Source: Gracilaria gracilis
Taxonomy: Eukaryota; Rhodophyta; Florideophyceae; Gracilariales; Gracilariaceae
Assembly: GCA_030374805.1 (NCBI GenBank)
Contig: JARGSG010000011.1
Span: forward strand, 62,001 to 126,000
Direction: 5' to 3'
DNA: 64,000 nucleotides
In this document: positions 33,632 through 45,175 of the stretch, in pieces
How the letters are laid out: each line of letters starts with the position of its first letter
Position numbering within the stretch: position 1 is the stretch's first letter
Notes under the pieces: model-generated
Databases searched by the model: none
The model's input: only the letters and a program-made list of their open reading frames with translations
What the model was told of the DNA's origin: nothing
Position numbers and translations under genes: made by a program

Positions 33632-36600
33632 CTACGTGTTGGATGGGAAATAAGGCTTGGTGGTGGGGTCTCCATAGAACCGATTGAGATAGAATCGGTG
33701 AAAGCGCCAGTGTAGACGAGAAGTGAAGGGAGGAGTGGGGTAGTTCTGGAGGAGAACATGAACGGAGCCAAGGATGGAGGAAGAGGGGATCAGTCCATAC
33801 CAAGGGGAAACGTTATCGGAAGTGGAGTGGGTAGAGATGGGAACTGGGGCGATGGTGTGGTTATATTCGTTGTCTGTTGCCCATCGGAGGGAAACGCAGT
33901 TGAGGGTGAGATCGACGTCGTCGCTGGGTGGGACGAGTTCCATGAACTGGAGGAAGGCGAACTCCTTGAGAGAAGAAGTTGAAGGAGGAAGGGCGAAACG
34001 AAGAAGGGAGATGAGTTTGCAGACCCAGACGATGGATGTGGAGGGCGGGAGGTGGAGCCGGCGACGAGAACGTGGGAGTAATTTGGGGACTTGGATGTAC
34101 CGAAGGAGGGGGTGGCAAAAATTCCTTGAATGATGGGGACAGGAGGATCCTGGAGGGTGAAATCGTTTTGTTCATTGATGTAGTTGTCGAGTGTTGGGAT
34201 TTAACCGCCGACGACGTAAGCGGAGTTGAATATGGTGAGTCGAGCCTGATGTAGGGCGGGGGAGTTGTCAGTGAGTTGTAGAACTTCGAGAGAGAGGGTG
34301 ATGAAAGATGGGAGGGCGTCTCTTCCGAATTGTGCAAGAATGGATAGGATATCGGGGGGGAAGAGGTCTTCAAGAGATTTGTGAGGGAGGTGAGGATTGG
34401 AGCGAATGAATTTGTGGGCAGTGATTAGGTCAGCGAAGGAGATATGTTTCCCATCACGGACGAAACCGGGTTCTCGAGATTCGAGGGGAGAAGCGAAGCC
34501 AGGGGAGGGGGAGGTGATGGAAGGGTTTGCGGAGACGGGATTCCAGTCCTTGATGGCGTTGGAGCTGTGGATGGCACGAATGGTTTCTTGATGTGTGGTG
34601 GACCTGCGCTTTGAGGTTTTGGAGTAGTGAGACTTGAACAGAGTGTGGGCGTGCTCGAATATGCCGGCATCATTGAAATGGAGGCCTCCGAAGCGGCGAA
34701 TGTCCTCGACGATGTGGTCAAGGAGGTGGAACTTGAGGGTTCTGAGGCTGGAAGTGTGGTAGGGGCCGAGGACGAGTGCGGCTGTGCGTTTGAAGGAGCG
34801 GATTTGGTTGTGAAGGTCGGTGAGGCGGGCGTCGGTCCATTTGGTGAAGGTGTTGCATCGCATGGAGGCAAGGAGGAGGTCTGAGTACTTGGAAAAGACG
34901 GAAGTGATGGGAGCTGAATCGACTTCGTCACAGCATCGGTCGAAGAAGGCGCCGATGAAGGGGAAGACTATGTCGAGTGCGCGGTAGTCTTTTGCTTCGA
35001 GCATACAACGCAAGCCGTCGGTATTGAAGAAACCGTTGAGAGTTTGACCGTTGTCGGAAGTGGAGAAGTCGATGTGGAGTCTCTTTGCGGGGGAGTGCTT
35101 TTCGATGGCGGAGAGGATAGTGTTTGAATGTTTGAGGATGAAAATGCGGACGGAGTTGAAGGGGCGACGGGACTTGGAGGAACGGGGGGTGGTGAAGAGT
35201 GCTTCTGAGCGAAGTCTCTAGATGGCGGCGAGCTTGATGAGCTTGGAGACGCCGAGGTGGAAGTTGTAGAGTGGTTTGAAGGTGAAGATGTTATAAGGAG
35301 AGAGGAGTGGGGTGATGTTGAGAAGATGGTATGATTCGAAGAGGGAGGAGTACTTTGCGAGGGAGAGAGTGGAGGGCTTCAAGGGCTTTTTCCTTTGTGT
35401 TGCGGGAGATTCTGGGCTACGAGCGAGGAGAGATCCTTGTGATTGTTGGAGGAGAGTGGAGTGTGGTTTGCGGGTGGCGAGGGTCTGGTGCTGAGTTCGG
35501 GGGGAAGGGGATTGAATGTGTAGGGGGAGGTCTGTGCGGGAGACGATGCATCTATGACAAGGGTGTTGGGGGCGGGTTCCGTGGGAGATGGCGAGGATGT
35601 CTTTTGCTTCGGGGATATCGGCGCAGTAACTGGCGATGATTTGGTGACAGTGGTGGAGAACGCCATGGGCGTCACGGAAGGGGAAGCCGTTGAGACCGGA
35701 GGAGAGGAGGGGGCCGAGGAGGTTGGAGATGGCGAGCTGAATGAGTTCCATTTTGGTGTGGCGGGGGATGTGAGAGGAGGTTTGAGGAAGAAAGTAGTGG
35801 TCTTGGGACGGGTTGGTTGGGAGGAAGGAGGTTGGCAAGTATCCGAGAAAGGTGAGGTGTTTGGTGATGCACTTGCGACGGTAGGCATGAGGGAAGTTGA
35901 GAAGGGTGATGTGAAGGGGGTAGGAGGTGATGGAAGAGGATTTGAGGGAAGTGGAGGACTTGTCGGAGTAGATTTGGACCAAGCCAATGAAGTAGTCGAT
36001 ACCGGTGGAGTCGGGGGTGTGCCAGATACAGGAGTCGTTGGAGGAGTGCATGATTGCGGCTTGAGAGCGGGGACTGCCTCTTTTTCCGAGGGTGGAGGCT
36101 ATGGGGTGGATGAAAGTGGGAGAGCCGGAAGGGGTTGTGTGGGAGACGGGGTGGAAGAAGGTGTTGCGGAAGTGTGCGAGGGCGAGTTGTTGTTTGAGAA
36201 CCTGGATGGGGTCCTTTCGGAATATGGTGGTGGAGAATAGCTGCTGTGGATCGGAGAGGGTGGTGGGAGCGAAGCCGATGTTGCTGACACGGTGCTGGAA
36301 GAGGGTTTTCTGCAGCTCGAGGCACTGGGTGGTGGAGTAGAAGGCGTTGTGGAAGGCGGATCTGGAGAAGGCGGGGTCTTGGAGGAGGAAGATGAGTTCG
36401 TCAGCCTTTCGGAGGCCGAGGGAGGAGGCGATGGAAGAGATGTAGAGGACCATGCGTTCGAGGTGGGGGTTGTTGAGGAAGGGGAAGGAAGGGGTAGGAG
36501 GGGGAGCAGGGGAGGGGGAGATGGAGCAGACGGGGGTGGTGGCGATGTGGTAGGCGTCCTGGGTGTGGAGGGAGAGAGAGAGTTGCTGGTGGTGGTAGGA

Positions 36601-36836
36601 GTCGTCGTCTGCGATGGGGACGTTGTCGGAAGGGCGGTTTGTGGGAGGGGGAGGTGTATGGAGGTGGGGGTAGACTTGTGACGCTTGATGCGTGGGGGGA
36701 AGTGGGGGAAGCCTCCGCCTGGAGAGAGGAAACGCTTGTTTGGGGTGAGGCGATTGGGGCATCTCCTCTGGTGCCTTTGGATGGCGGAGATGGTGCGGGC
36801 GAAGAAGGAGCAGCCTTCAAAGCAGCAGTTGGGCAT
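33632..36836 (-). pseudogene. Plavaka/KDZ-like (CACTA-related) transposase, right copy
   Basis: Cut-and-paste DDE-type transposase of about 1,060 codons. N-terminal C2H2-like finger (CCFEGCSFF, IQRHQRRC). A one-base loss in a C run near 36670 moves to the long frame 36762-35218. That carries GIDYFIGLVQIYSDKSST, YPLHITLLNFPHAYRRK, LGYLP and NGFPFRDAHGVLHHCHQ, followed by ADIPEAKDIL and HPCHRC; together they match the Plavaka core (DKT-like motif, NI-x-RR, LGYLP, YxxD-PE, CxxC). TAG 35218 is shared with the left copy; beyond it the same frame gives LKFHLLDHIVEDIRRFGGL and EHAHTLFKSHYSKTSKR, then TAA 34201 (Tyr in the left copy). The C-terminus ends at 33632. It moves the element in trans only if another copy is intact. 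Confidence 0.7.
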
Positions 36837-37164
36837 GGCGGGGAAGGTAGGGGGGTGTTGGAGAGGATTGGGGGTACGTGGCGGGGAGCGTAATATGGCG
36901 CACGGACGGTGGGACAGAGTGGTGGGGATGATTGCACGTGATTCGAAGGCATTTCATATATTTAGTAAACGAATGCCTGATGTGAAAGGTGTTGACTAGT
37001 GAACCGATCTCCTCAAACTGAAAAGGTATTCGATCTATTTGTATACTTCAATTCCTATTCGATAAACACCTATTTAAGCTTCTATCTAAGTTTCTATCTC
37101 GCTATTCACACCCGTATACATGAACGTAGGTGACACTAACACACTTAAATTGTGCTGCGAAACT

Positions 37165-37365
37165 ACCATAAACGAAAAAAGTATACTAGTTTCCCTTCCA
37201 TCCAAACTAGCGAAGATGGAAACAATTTGGAATAATTCTCTCGAAAAAAACTAGCACAAGTGGAAAGGTGGAAATATGTTCGGAAATTAGCACTTCTAAA
37301 TTTGGATAAATTCACCGGTTTTTCGTTCGTTTTAATTCGATTATTTTTGACCGCCAAACTAGCAT
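37165..37365. repeat. Subterminal GCTAGTT repeats, right arm
   Basis: Mirror of the set at 5829-6007, with small substitutions. The stretch from here to the transposase start at 36836 is noncoding. Confidence 0.55.
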
Positions 37366-37381
37366 TCCGATAACACCGACG
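37356..37381 (-). repeat. Terminal inverted repeat, outer right
   Basis: Reads CGTCGGTGTT then ATCGGAATGCTAGTTT on the minus strand. It is the right end of both the 31.6-kb structure and the proposed 19.4-kb element. Confidence 0.75.
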
Positions 37382-38104
37382 TAGGCTGGAGGCCCTGCGC
37401 GGAACGGAATCTAAAAGCGCGGGGCAAAGTCCGGAAATTTAGTGCGGCACGAATGTCGAAGGCCCTGCCTGGCATGGAGGCGGGTGGCATGATGTAGCAT
37501 GGAGAACGCAAGAGCGGAGCAGGTGCCGGAGGCGTTACGTGACAGGCAAAGGCGTAGGGCGGCATACCGAAGAGACGCAAGGCGTGGAGGGTAGAGAAAA
37601 ATTACGGAGCGGAGGCCAGGTGCGCCTTGCTCGGCTGGAGGCGTGGTACGGAAGGAAGATCAAGAGCCCGGCGCGGAAATAAGGTTAAAAGTGCAGCTCG
37701 AGCTCCGAATGAATGGCACGGCGTGGCACTGAGGCTAGAGGTGCGGCGCGGCACGAAGGTTAAAAAATGAGCGGCACACAGGCCGCGGGCGCGGAAGATG
37801 AAGGCGCACAAATGAAAGGGAGTTGGAGGAGAGGCAGGAAGTTGGCGGTCCAAGAGACGGAAGCCCCCAGGCGATGCCACCATGCAGATCGTGGCGTGAG
37901 CGGGCGAGCGGAACGTTGTGGTAAAGTGCGCTTTTCGACCGTCGCCAGCGAGTTGCACACTCGCAGGAGAGGTCGGGCGTTTTATTTGGTGCAAGCCAAA
38001 GAATTGGGCGGCGACGCTGTGCGCCGCTGGAAACGCCCACCGTTAACGTGTCACGCATACATTGCGCTCGCATCGCAAGATGTCGACAGACTGGGCCTCG
38101 GGCC
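37382..38104. other. Spacer with degenerate GC-rich repeats
   Basis: Separates the giant element from the MULE. Phrases such as GCGCGGCACGAAGGTTAAAA, GTGGCACTGAGGCTAGAGG and related variants recur at irregular spacing, suggesting an old tandem array. Open frames are Arg/Ala-rich shadows. No gene recognised. Confidence 0.4.
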
Positions 38105-38361
38105 ATTCTACACGACGTAGGAGGCGTACAACCTAATCCAACAAGGTGCGAGATACACACTTCGCTAAAGAGCTTATGCGCCGTGATCCACCCTTCAACA
38201 ACCCCTTTAGAAGCTCGTAGAGGTACTTCTTCAACAAGCCAATTGTAGCCCAATATCACTTTCCTCTCCCAATCTCCTTCCAGAGCACGTCTCAACTACC
38301 CTCCTCCCCAATTACAGAGTAAGAAATCAATGTAGAAATGGCGGACTTTTCAAACTCTGAG
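38105..38361 (+). repeat. MULE left terminal inverted repeat
   Basis: Starts ATTCTACACGACGTAGG and ends at GACTTTTCAAACTCTGAG. It pairs with 45176-45432 with scattered mismatches. An ATG (38338) near its inner end opens a 109-codon frame of unknown role. Confidence 0.85.
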
Positions 38362-38699
38362 CACCACCAACGTCTCACAGATCAGAAAAACATACCTTTC
38401 AGATCCGATGTCGATCCGAAACTCTGCTTGCTACACTTCAACTCGCCACTTTATTTCTTACGTTCTACCATCATCAAATTGTCATTAGACATGAATCAGT
38501 TCACTTCATTATCTTCCTTGATGCCAACAGACAAAGATAAATCTGTATCCAACTTTTGTCGTGAGTTTTACGAAAATCTGAACACACACGCTAATCTCGA
38601 TGTGCGAGGCAGTTTACGAAGATTCAAGCTCATTCACAATCAGGTCTATAGTATTATAGAACATTAAATGAAAAACAATACGGCTGCTTCGTTTGTATA

Positions 38700-41668
38700 T
38701 TGCTCTCGTGCGGACTCATATCTTTCTATCGATCGAATTTCTTCGCCGAAATAGACATGGAACCCTTGGGAGGAGTCTGCCTTTGCCCCTGCGACACTGG
38801 GAACTCATTAGTTAGTCAAGCCAAAAATCTAAGCGTATCAGGATGGAAAGTAGTAGTACCTTTGGAAGTATTGGAGCGATTTCGAAAATCTTTCACGTTG
38901 AATGTTACAGACAAGCCAGTCCATACTGTCGTGTACCACTCAATATTGAAGAAATTAATTGGGGGGTTCTGGGTGGAAAACGTTTTGTCCGCTGTGGAAG
39001 AGGCCAACGAGAGAACCCTACAGTTTATTTCGGAGATATTCTTGGGTGGAAGTGTCCACCACTTGTTCTGGACGTATTTAAGCAAGCGTTTGAACATGTT
39101 ATTATTAGGAAGAAGAGGTCTGTTGTGCAGTCCAAGAGCAACTTTATTTTGGAATTGAAGAAGTATGGTCGACAGAAAGACCAGTTTAGTTGTAGCTGTT
39201 ACGTTCTATCGTTATGCGCGGAGTTCGCAAAAGATAGAGGTTTTGCACCTGAGAAAACTTTTGCGCAAGGGTATGAAAAGACGCCCTCAAATCAATATCG
39301 TTGGATGGCCATTCGAAGTCTTGTCGTTCAGATTTTGTTTGCTTCTGAACATTTCAATTCAGAATGGGTCTCGGAGACGATGGTTCAGCAATTTCGATTG
39401 CACCATCGTCCTCATTACTATCGCATGCGTGCTGAGTACAGGACACGTCTGAAGAAAATCCGCAGTGACGTTCTGCAACGAAGTGATGCAATACTGGAGT
39501 CTTGTGGCGAACGTTCTGAAAGTGTGAGCGATATCAGCCCATCTTCAAAGGCTAAAAAATCTCAAGAAAGGACAGTAACTGTGGCGGATTATAGCGCTGC
39601 AGATAGTGGTGGACTGCATGGAGGCGATTGTGATGAAGCTACTTTGATGGACCTTATTACTCAACTTCTTCCTAATGAAGATGTAAGAGAAGATGAGGAA
39701 TTTGAGAGTGCGCGTGAAATTGAGACGCGCCTTCGAAGCCAGCGATCGCTTGACGCTCGTTATGCTAAAGTCGACAGACTTAACAAATCCTTGTCACGTT
39801 TTATTGCGAGAAAGAGCAACCGTCGAGTGCGTTTCGAAGATAGCGTAGAGGCCGTTGGTTATGTTCTTGATGTGATATTGAACGAAGTTGTTCTGCAATC
39901 AGCGCAGCAGCAACTGGACGCATTGGAGATGAGGGAGCCATCACAAAACGCGAAGGAGTCTATTGGTAAAGGTGCTCGGGTAGGCAATGGAAACGATTGC
40001 AACAATCGTGAACAGGAAGAACCTGATGCCCATTTTAGTGGCAATGACGCCAGTAGTTCGATGAAGCGCACATGGGTGGTGAGTGATATATTGGCATTGA
40101 TGGTACCTATCATGTGCATTACATCAGACTTGTATGATTTGCACAACATTCGTTTAATGCGACGACAAATGAAACGCAGAGATCGCCTCCTCACTGGGCG
40201 CTTCTGTTCTCTGCCACGCAAGCCGCCTGTTCGTTGCAAGGCTCATATTCTATTTCGTTTGGGAAGAAGAGACACTGACTGGAAGTTGAAAGGAATGCTT
40301 CATCACATTCATGTCACTGTGCCCATTACGAAAGATATACTGGATGAGCGGCGTCGTTCTATAATGGTTTCCTTCCGCTCCTACTATGCTGAATGGAGAA
40401 AGGAACTGAGTACTGAACGCCATATAGACTGGGATTATATTTACAAGGTGTTGTTTGGTTCATGCTCAACAGCAGATACTGAGAAGAATAGAGAAGGTGA
40501 AAAACTGCAGACAGAAAGAGTTAGTGCTGCATATATTCCCATTATACCCAGAGCCGGATTCTACATGACAGGTACTCCCCTTTCAAACGAAACTTCTGAA
40601 CAGCACGACCTCAACCCAGGAGATAAAGCTCCATCTCCCCCAGGCGATTTAAGATCACTGCATGGAGGTGTAAGAAATGTACGTGGTGTAGGGGACGTAC
40701 GTGGTGTAGAGGACGTGCGTGGTGTAGAGGACGTACGTGATGTACGGGACGTACTTGGTGTACACAACGTTAAGCTGCCACGGAGTGCTCGAAGTGGAGT
40801 AAAGAAGGTAGCGGACAACTCTACTGCTGCCTCAGTTGTGCGAGATGTACATAATGTGCATTAAGTACCTGACGTACAAGATGTACAGAACGTACGAGAT
40901 GTACCCAACAGCTGCCAGACCGAAACAGGTGTGGAAGGCGTTCAAAGTGGAAACGTTTTCGAATCGGACCGTATCACGAAGGTTGTCAGTGACGTAGAAC
41001 ACATTCCTGAAGCACTGGTCCATGTAACTTGCGTAGAGGAAATGGGAATGGAAATGGCCGAAGTAGGAGACGTAGGGAAGGCATCAGACTCTGGAAAGGA
41101 AGTACTATGTAACATATCTGATATTGAATCTGCGCCGTTGATGGCATCGTCGTCGTATGTATGTGGCAGCAACGAGAATGTGGTGGTGAAAACCGAAGCG
41201 CATGATATTGCAGACAGTAATCAGCAGCAAAACATGGCACTTTCATCTGAAATTTATGGGCATCCGCGTGATGCAATGGACCTCATAGATTACTTCGTTG
41301 ATGATGAAGAAGAACTCCTTGGTCACATATTTCGAATCCCAACTGTAGTTTTGAATGCGCAATTACCTCATGAAGAAGAATTAGATGGTCTTCGTAGCAT
41401 AGAAAAAAAGAAGGAAACAATGTGTGCAATTAGCGACGCCGACAAATAACATGTTGAAGAGTGTTTTAAAGGAGCAGTGTTGGTCTACTTTCGAAGTTTA
41501 CCATCAGATGCTCCTGGTCATGATATGCTAAAGGAGATTCAACACATTGCAGATTGCATGGGATACTATCTGTTCGTCAGAACGTCAATCTACGTCGGGC
41601 GGAAGGAAAAATGGAAGGGAAGGATGGCGTTGCTGGAGATCGAAGGGTTCTGCACAAAGGTATATTAA
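38700..41668 (+). pseudogene. Ulp1-like (C48) cysteine protease gene of the MULE
   Basis: The main frame is 38843-40864. YFGDILGWKCPPLVLDVFKQ resembles the Asp-containing YGDSLG block of Ulp1/SENP proteases. KKYGRQKDQFSCSCYVLSL provides the Gln and nucleophilic Cys. The expected His-Trp appears as Asn-Trp (EEINWGVLGG), so activity may be lost or the frame damaged there. TAA 40862 and TAA 41447 interrupt the frame, yet it continues unchanged to 41668, giving an acidic linker. A 12-bp minisatellite encoding Val-Arg-Asp-Val-like units lies at 40672-40905. Proteases of this class cleave SUMO; why MULEs carry them is unsettled. It may be one gene with the transposase downstream. Confidence 0.55.
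40672..40905 (+). repeat. 12-bp minisatellite inside the MULE protease gene
   Basis: Units of the type GACGTACGTGGTGTA repeat with a 12-base (and 24-base) rhythm and encode V-R-(G/D)-V-(G/E/R)-D. The array continues after the TAA at 40862, showing that the downstream frame belongs to the same gene. Confidence 0.7.
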
Positions 41669-44497
41669 AATGTGAGAAGTACAAGGAGAAATCTGGGCGA
41701 TGCTTCTTCTCCCTCACGATAAAGACGGTGTCTTCGGACGGAGATACTGGCCGTTGTCATGTTGGTGATTTCAGTGCCTGTCGGCACTCCCACGCTCCGA
41801 TGGAGAGCAGCGGTGTGAAAAGGCTTGCGCCGAAGATGCGCGCAGAAGCTATAACCCTGAAGAACAAGCTTCAAATGCCGCTAGAGTATGTAGTGAAGTA
41901 CTTGGAAGACAAGTGTGGGAAGGTAATCAATCCTACAGCAGTAAGAAAGCAATTGGGATATGCAGAATCACTTAGTAACCCCAAAGATCTTGAGTGCTTG
42001 AGATTGTGTGAGTCGCTTACACAATACAACAAAAAGAACAGTGGAAACAAGTTTTTCTTTAACTCTGACCGCACTGAGCGTATGCAATCAGCCTGTTGGG
42101 CTTTTTTGGAATGAATATCTGACTACACTACCTTTGGGATTGTCCCAGGCACATCTATTGACTGCAAAGCCGTTGCGAATAGGTTTGGGTTCCCGTTGTT
42201 TACGATTAACGGGCGTGCAAATGATGGTTCTACTTTGACCTTTTCTTTATGATGTTCATCGGAGTGGAAACAGAAGAAAATTTTGTGCAGGTTCTTACCC
42301 AGTTCAAAGCCATTATTTCCCTTTCCCCCGCAATGATCACGACGGACCAATGTGCCGCCTGCATAAGCGCAGCAGAGTAGGTATTTCCGACTTTCTTCAT
42401 ATCGCTTGATGAATGGCATTTAAATCAGAACCAAATCAAGAAAGTGGCGGCGTGGTGCGTGAAGATTGGAAAACCGAAGCCCGCAGACGACCTGTCCAGG
42501 GATCTATTCAATCTCCGACCATCTCGGAGTATAACCTGTTTCCTTGAACGTCGCAACATCTTCAAAGAAACGTATTTCACACCATTTAAAACCCTGTTCC
42601 CGCCTAAAGAAAGGCAAGACCCTCAGTGGTTCCGAATCCTGTTCCAGGCCAGGCCACATTTACTAGTATTGTGGAGCAACGCCTTTTGCGGGAAAAGCGC
42701 AGGCTCAAGAAGACGTTCGGAATCTTCCCCTCGACAGGGCAGCACAGCGAACGGAGCACTCCAGGAATGACACAGCTAAGCCAGGTGTAAATCCGAGGCC
42801 AAACCGTCACGACAAGCGTCGGAGCGTTAGGCTGATTAGAAGTCGGTAGAGATCCACGTGTTCACACGGTCACGAGATGAGTCTTCAAAAGAGAGTAGCA
42901 CGGCAATGACAAGGTGTCGGAAACGCGCCACTGAAAACAGGGCAAAAAGGCAAACCCCAAAAGGGGAGAAAGCGAACCACCAGAGTGGGGAAAAGAGAGA
43001 GAAAATAAAGCAAACCCAATACAGGGGCGCGTATACGACAATAGGTCGGAACGAGACACACAAATAGTGGTTATACTCTGAGCGCCACAAGGGTGGGTAA
43101 CTATACGTGAACAACGCAGTCGTCACTCTACTTGGAGGTGAACAATCCGCGAAGGCGTGATAGTTACAGCCAGGAAGCCCTTGCTTGGCAAGGGGCAGTT
43201 TACTTGGGGGAGCGATGCTCAACCCTCTAAGTACTGAGCTCGGCGCACCACTGACAGTGGATGCGCCGGGCAAAATAATCTATAGAATATCTAAATAAAT
43301 ACAACAATGCTGGATGCACTGCCTGCGCCATATCCGTGCTACACGTGTGCTAGTCACACCCGCTAAGCGGCGCCTCGAGCCGTGCAATCCACGTGTACAT
43401 GTGTGGAAATTGCCTCAGCGAGGCGACGCGCTAATAGCGGTGTAGCTCATATATATCTACTAAAGCATGATGCGGAAATTAACTAAGTACCTGAAATCGC
43501 CTCCAAGGAGTGTTGTTCTTCAAGTATCATGCTTCTGTTATGCTGCAGTACCGCAGAGATATTATTCCAGGGAACCGGGTATACCGAAGCTTCAAACTCG
43601 GGTTATAGAGCGTACATACTTTCAAGGAAAGTACCGTTTAGCCATATACCAGGTGAAATGCGCCGAATGACGAAGAAGCGAAATGCGGAAAGACAAGCAG
43701 CTCAATTACGTTCAACCTCTTCGATGAGCTCCCGTTATCGCTCTATCCGACATTGCCAGCTACCTTTACCCGACCAAGTCATTGACAAAATGATTTCAAT
43801 GCGCACAAATTACTGTCTCATCAAGTTCAAAGATATTAGCGTTGACAAATCCCGTAACTACTTTGTAGCAGATAGCGCCATTGTGGAATTCAATACCGCT
43901 TGTTGGAGCGACTTGCGGTTACAGGCAAATGAGAGAGTGGGGAAAGTAGTAGGTTTTCCATTGAAGTGGTCTAACCGACTGATGAAGTCTTCTGTAGCAA
44001 TAAAGCAGCTTTTTGTCGCTTTAGAAGCGAAGAGAGAGTACGCACCACCATAAAACGAAGAAAGAGGCGTTTCAGCTCGGGTAACCAATGCATACTTCGC
44101 AAAGAAGTTTACAACCTGCGACAATGGAAGAGGAGAATCTTTACTGCTAAGATGTTCATGCAGTCAAACGATATGCATGGGCGTCCGATGCAGACATATT
44201 GTTCGCTGCACGATGGTTTACGATGAGCAGGTTCTTCGTGAACCCAAGCTGATGAGTGTGTTTAGAAGCTACATTAAGCTTGAGGAGGTTTTCGATCCAT
44301 ACTGGAAAAGAAATACGGATAATATGACATTGAATTACATTTCGAACGTCCGTAGTCTTTCTAGCTTTTTCGATACCAAATCTCTCATTTCGAGATTGAG
44401 CAAACAAGCGCAGCATGAAGGGGAGAGTTATGATCCTGACCTCGATATAATGGTTAATACGGGGTTGCAAGAAGAGCTACAAAAGTACCTCAAGTAG
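41554..44497 (+). pseudogene. MULE transposase (DDE and SWIM zinc finger), fragmented
   Basis: Fragments in order. A FAR1-like segment has LKCEKYKEKSGRCFFSLTIK and ACRHSHAP (41680-41800). A helical region follows to TGA 42112. The DDE region then has SIDCKAVANRFGFPLFTING and, after a one-base shift, MITTDQCAACI near 42335-42365. The downstream half is 43529-44497 in one frame with TAA 44051. The SWIM finger CSC-x(9)-CRH lies at about 44156-44200, and a helical C-terminus ends at 44497. SWIM fingers follow the DDE domain in Mutator transposases. The stretch 42800-43460 interrupts the gene. No part is likely functional. Confidence 0.7.
42800..43460. other. Noncoding insertion within the MULE transposase
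   Basis: Sits between the DDE and SWIM parts of the transposase and does not continue either frame. It has LTR-like features (a TATA-like AT block near 43285, CG-rich 3' part), but I could not define paired ends or a duplication. A solo LTR or another small insertion is the likeliest explanation. Confidence 0.3.
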
Positions 44498-45175
44498 TCT
44501 GATGGAAAGGCCTTGTATGACTCTATTTACAAACTAGCACAATCACTTTGACCAGATGCTTTGCAAATTGTTCAGAACGTTCTTCAAAAAACAAAAAATC
44601 TGCTATCCAAAGAGATTCTTCTACCATTATTCGTCACATCAGAATTGGAACATATTGATCCTCCACCTACCGCATTCAGGAGTGTTTGAATTACACATGA
44701 GAAGGATCTTCTTTCTATTCCGGACTCTAATTCTCGATTGGTGGGGACAAATTCAAAATAAAAGCAGAGTTTCACCGAAAAGTTCAATGCAAGGAAGAAG
44801 ACAATTGTTGCAATTCAGCGACAGAAACAATCTTCTTCTTTGGTTTACACCATACAAACAGGTTCCCAATCTACGCAAGAACCGTCACAAGACGCCATTA
44901 AACCCGCTCATGGGCTTGCGTGCACGATCATAGAAAGTGTACATTCCAAAACTGATTAGTTATTTTCGGTAGATCTTTTCATGTAAAGAACATCTGTTTT
45001 ACTTTCAGTCTTAATACATAAACAATTGCCAGCTTTTTGTCGCAGTCCAACGAATATGAATTAAGAAAAGTCTTGAGACAGCGCTATGAAAAGTTGTGTA
45101 AAGCCATTGACGATGAGAAAAAGCGAGAACAACACATTGTTTACAAACTGTATAGGATATGAACAGGACTTCAAA
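44498..45175. other. MULE 3' region, no supported gene
   Basis: AT-rich. A 126-codon frame at 44556-44933 has no recognisable features. Confidence 0.4.

Larger units (their letters stand above)
5811..37381. mobile_element. 31.6-kb composite transposon with ~12-kb inverted arms
   Basis: The outer ends carry the same inverted terminal sequence (CGTCGGTGTT at 5811, its complement ending at 37381). Inward from the ends, every gene appears twice in mirror image: transposase, repeat/coiled-coil gene, methyltransferase-SET gene and hairpin cluster. The 18021-24745 centre is unique. The arms are near-identical in the methyltransferase part and somewhat more diverged at the transposase end. No clear target-site duplication is visible at 5811/37381. 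Confidence 0.85.
18020..37381. mobile_element. Candidate full-length 19.4-kb Plavaka/CACTA-like element
   Basis: A third copy of the terminal sequence starts at 18020 in the orientation of a left end, and AACTAGC/GCTAGTT subterminal motifs follow it. Together with the right end at 37381 this bounds one complete set of genes: coiled-coil gene, dehydrogenase-like gene, dioxygenase-like gene, ParB-like gene, methyltransferase-SET gene, repeat gene and transposase. The left arm would then be a partial inverted copy truncated exactly where this left end begins. The flanks (GAACGT before, TAGGCT after) show no duplicated target. Confidence 0.65.
24746..37381. repeat. Right inverted arm
   Basis: Mirror copy of 5811-18020. 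It holds the only intact methyltransferase-SET frame. The inner boundary is at GACGTTCCC (24746); beyond it the sequence runs into the ParB-like gene region instead of a terminal repeat. Confidence 0.9.

Noticed and set aside
5811-37381. Polinton or giant-virus insertion
   Set aside because: No capsid, DNA polymerase B, packaging ATPase or integrase could be seen; a Plavaka-like transposase explains mobility.
42836-43273. 145-codon minus-strand ORF in the MULE
   Set aside because: Low-complexity, within a noncoding insertion, no recognised domain.
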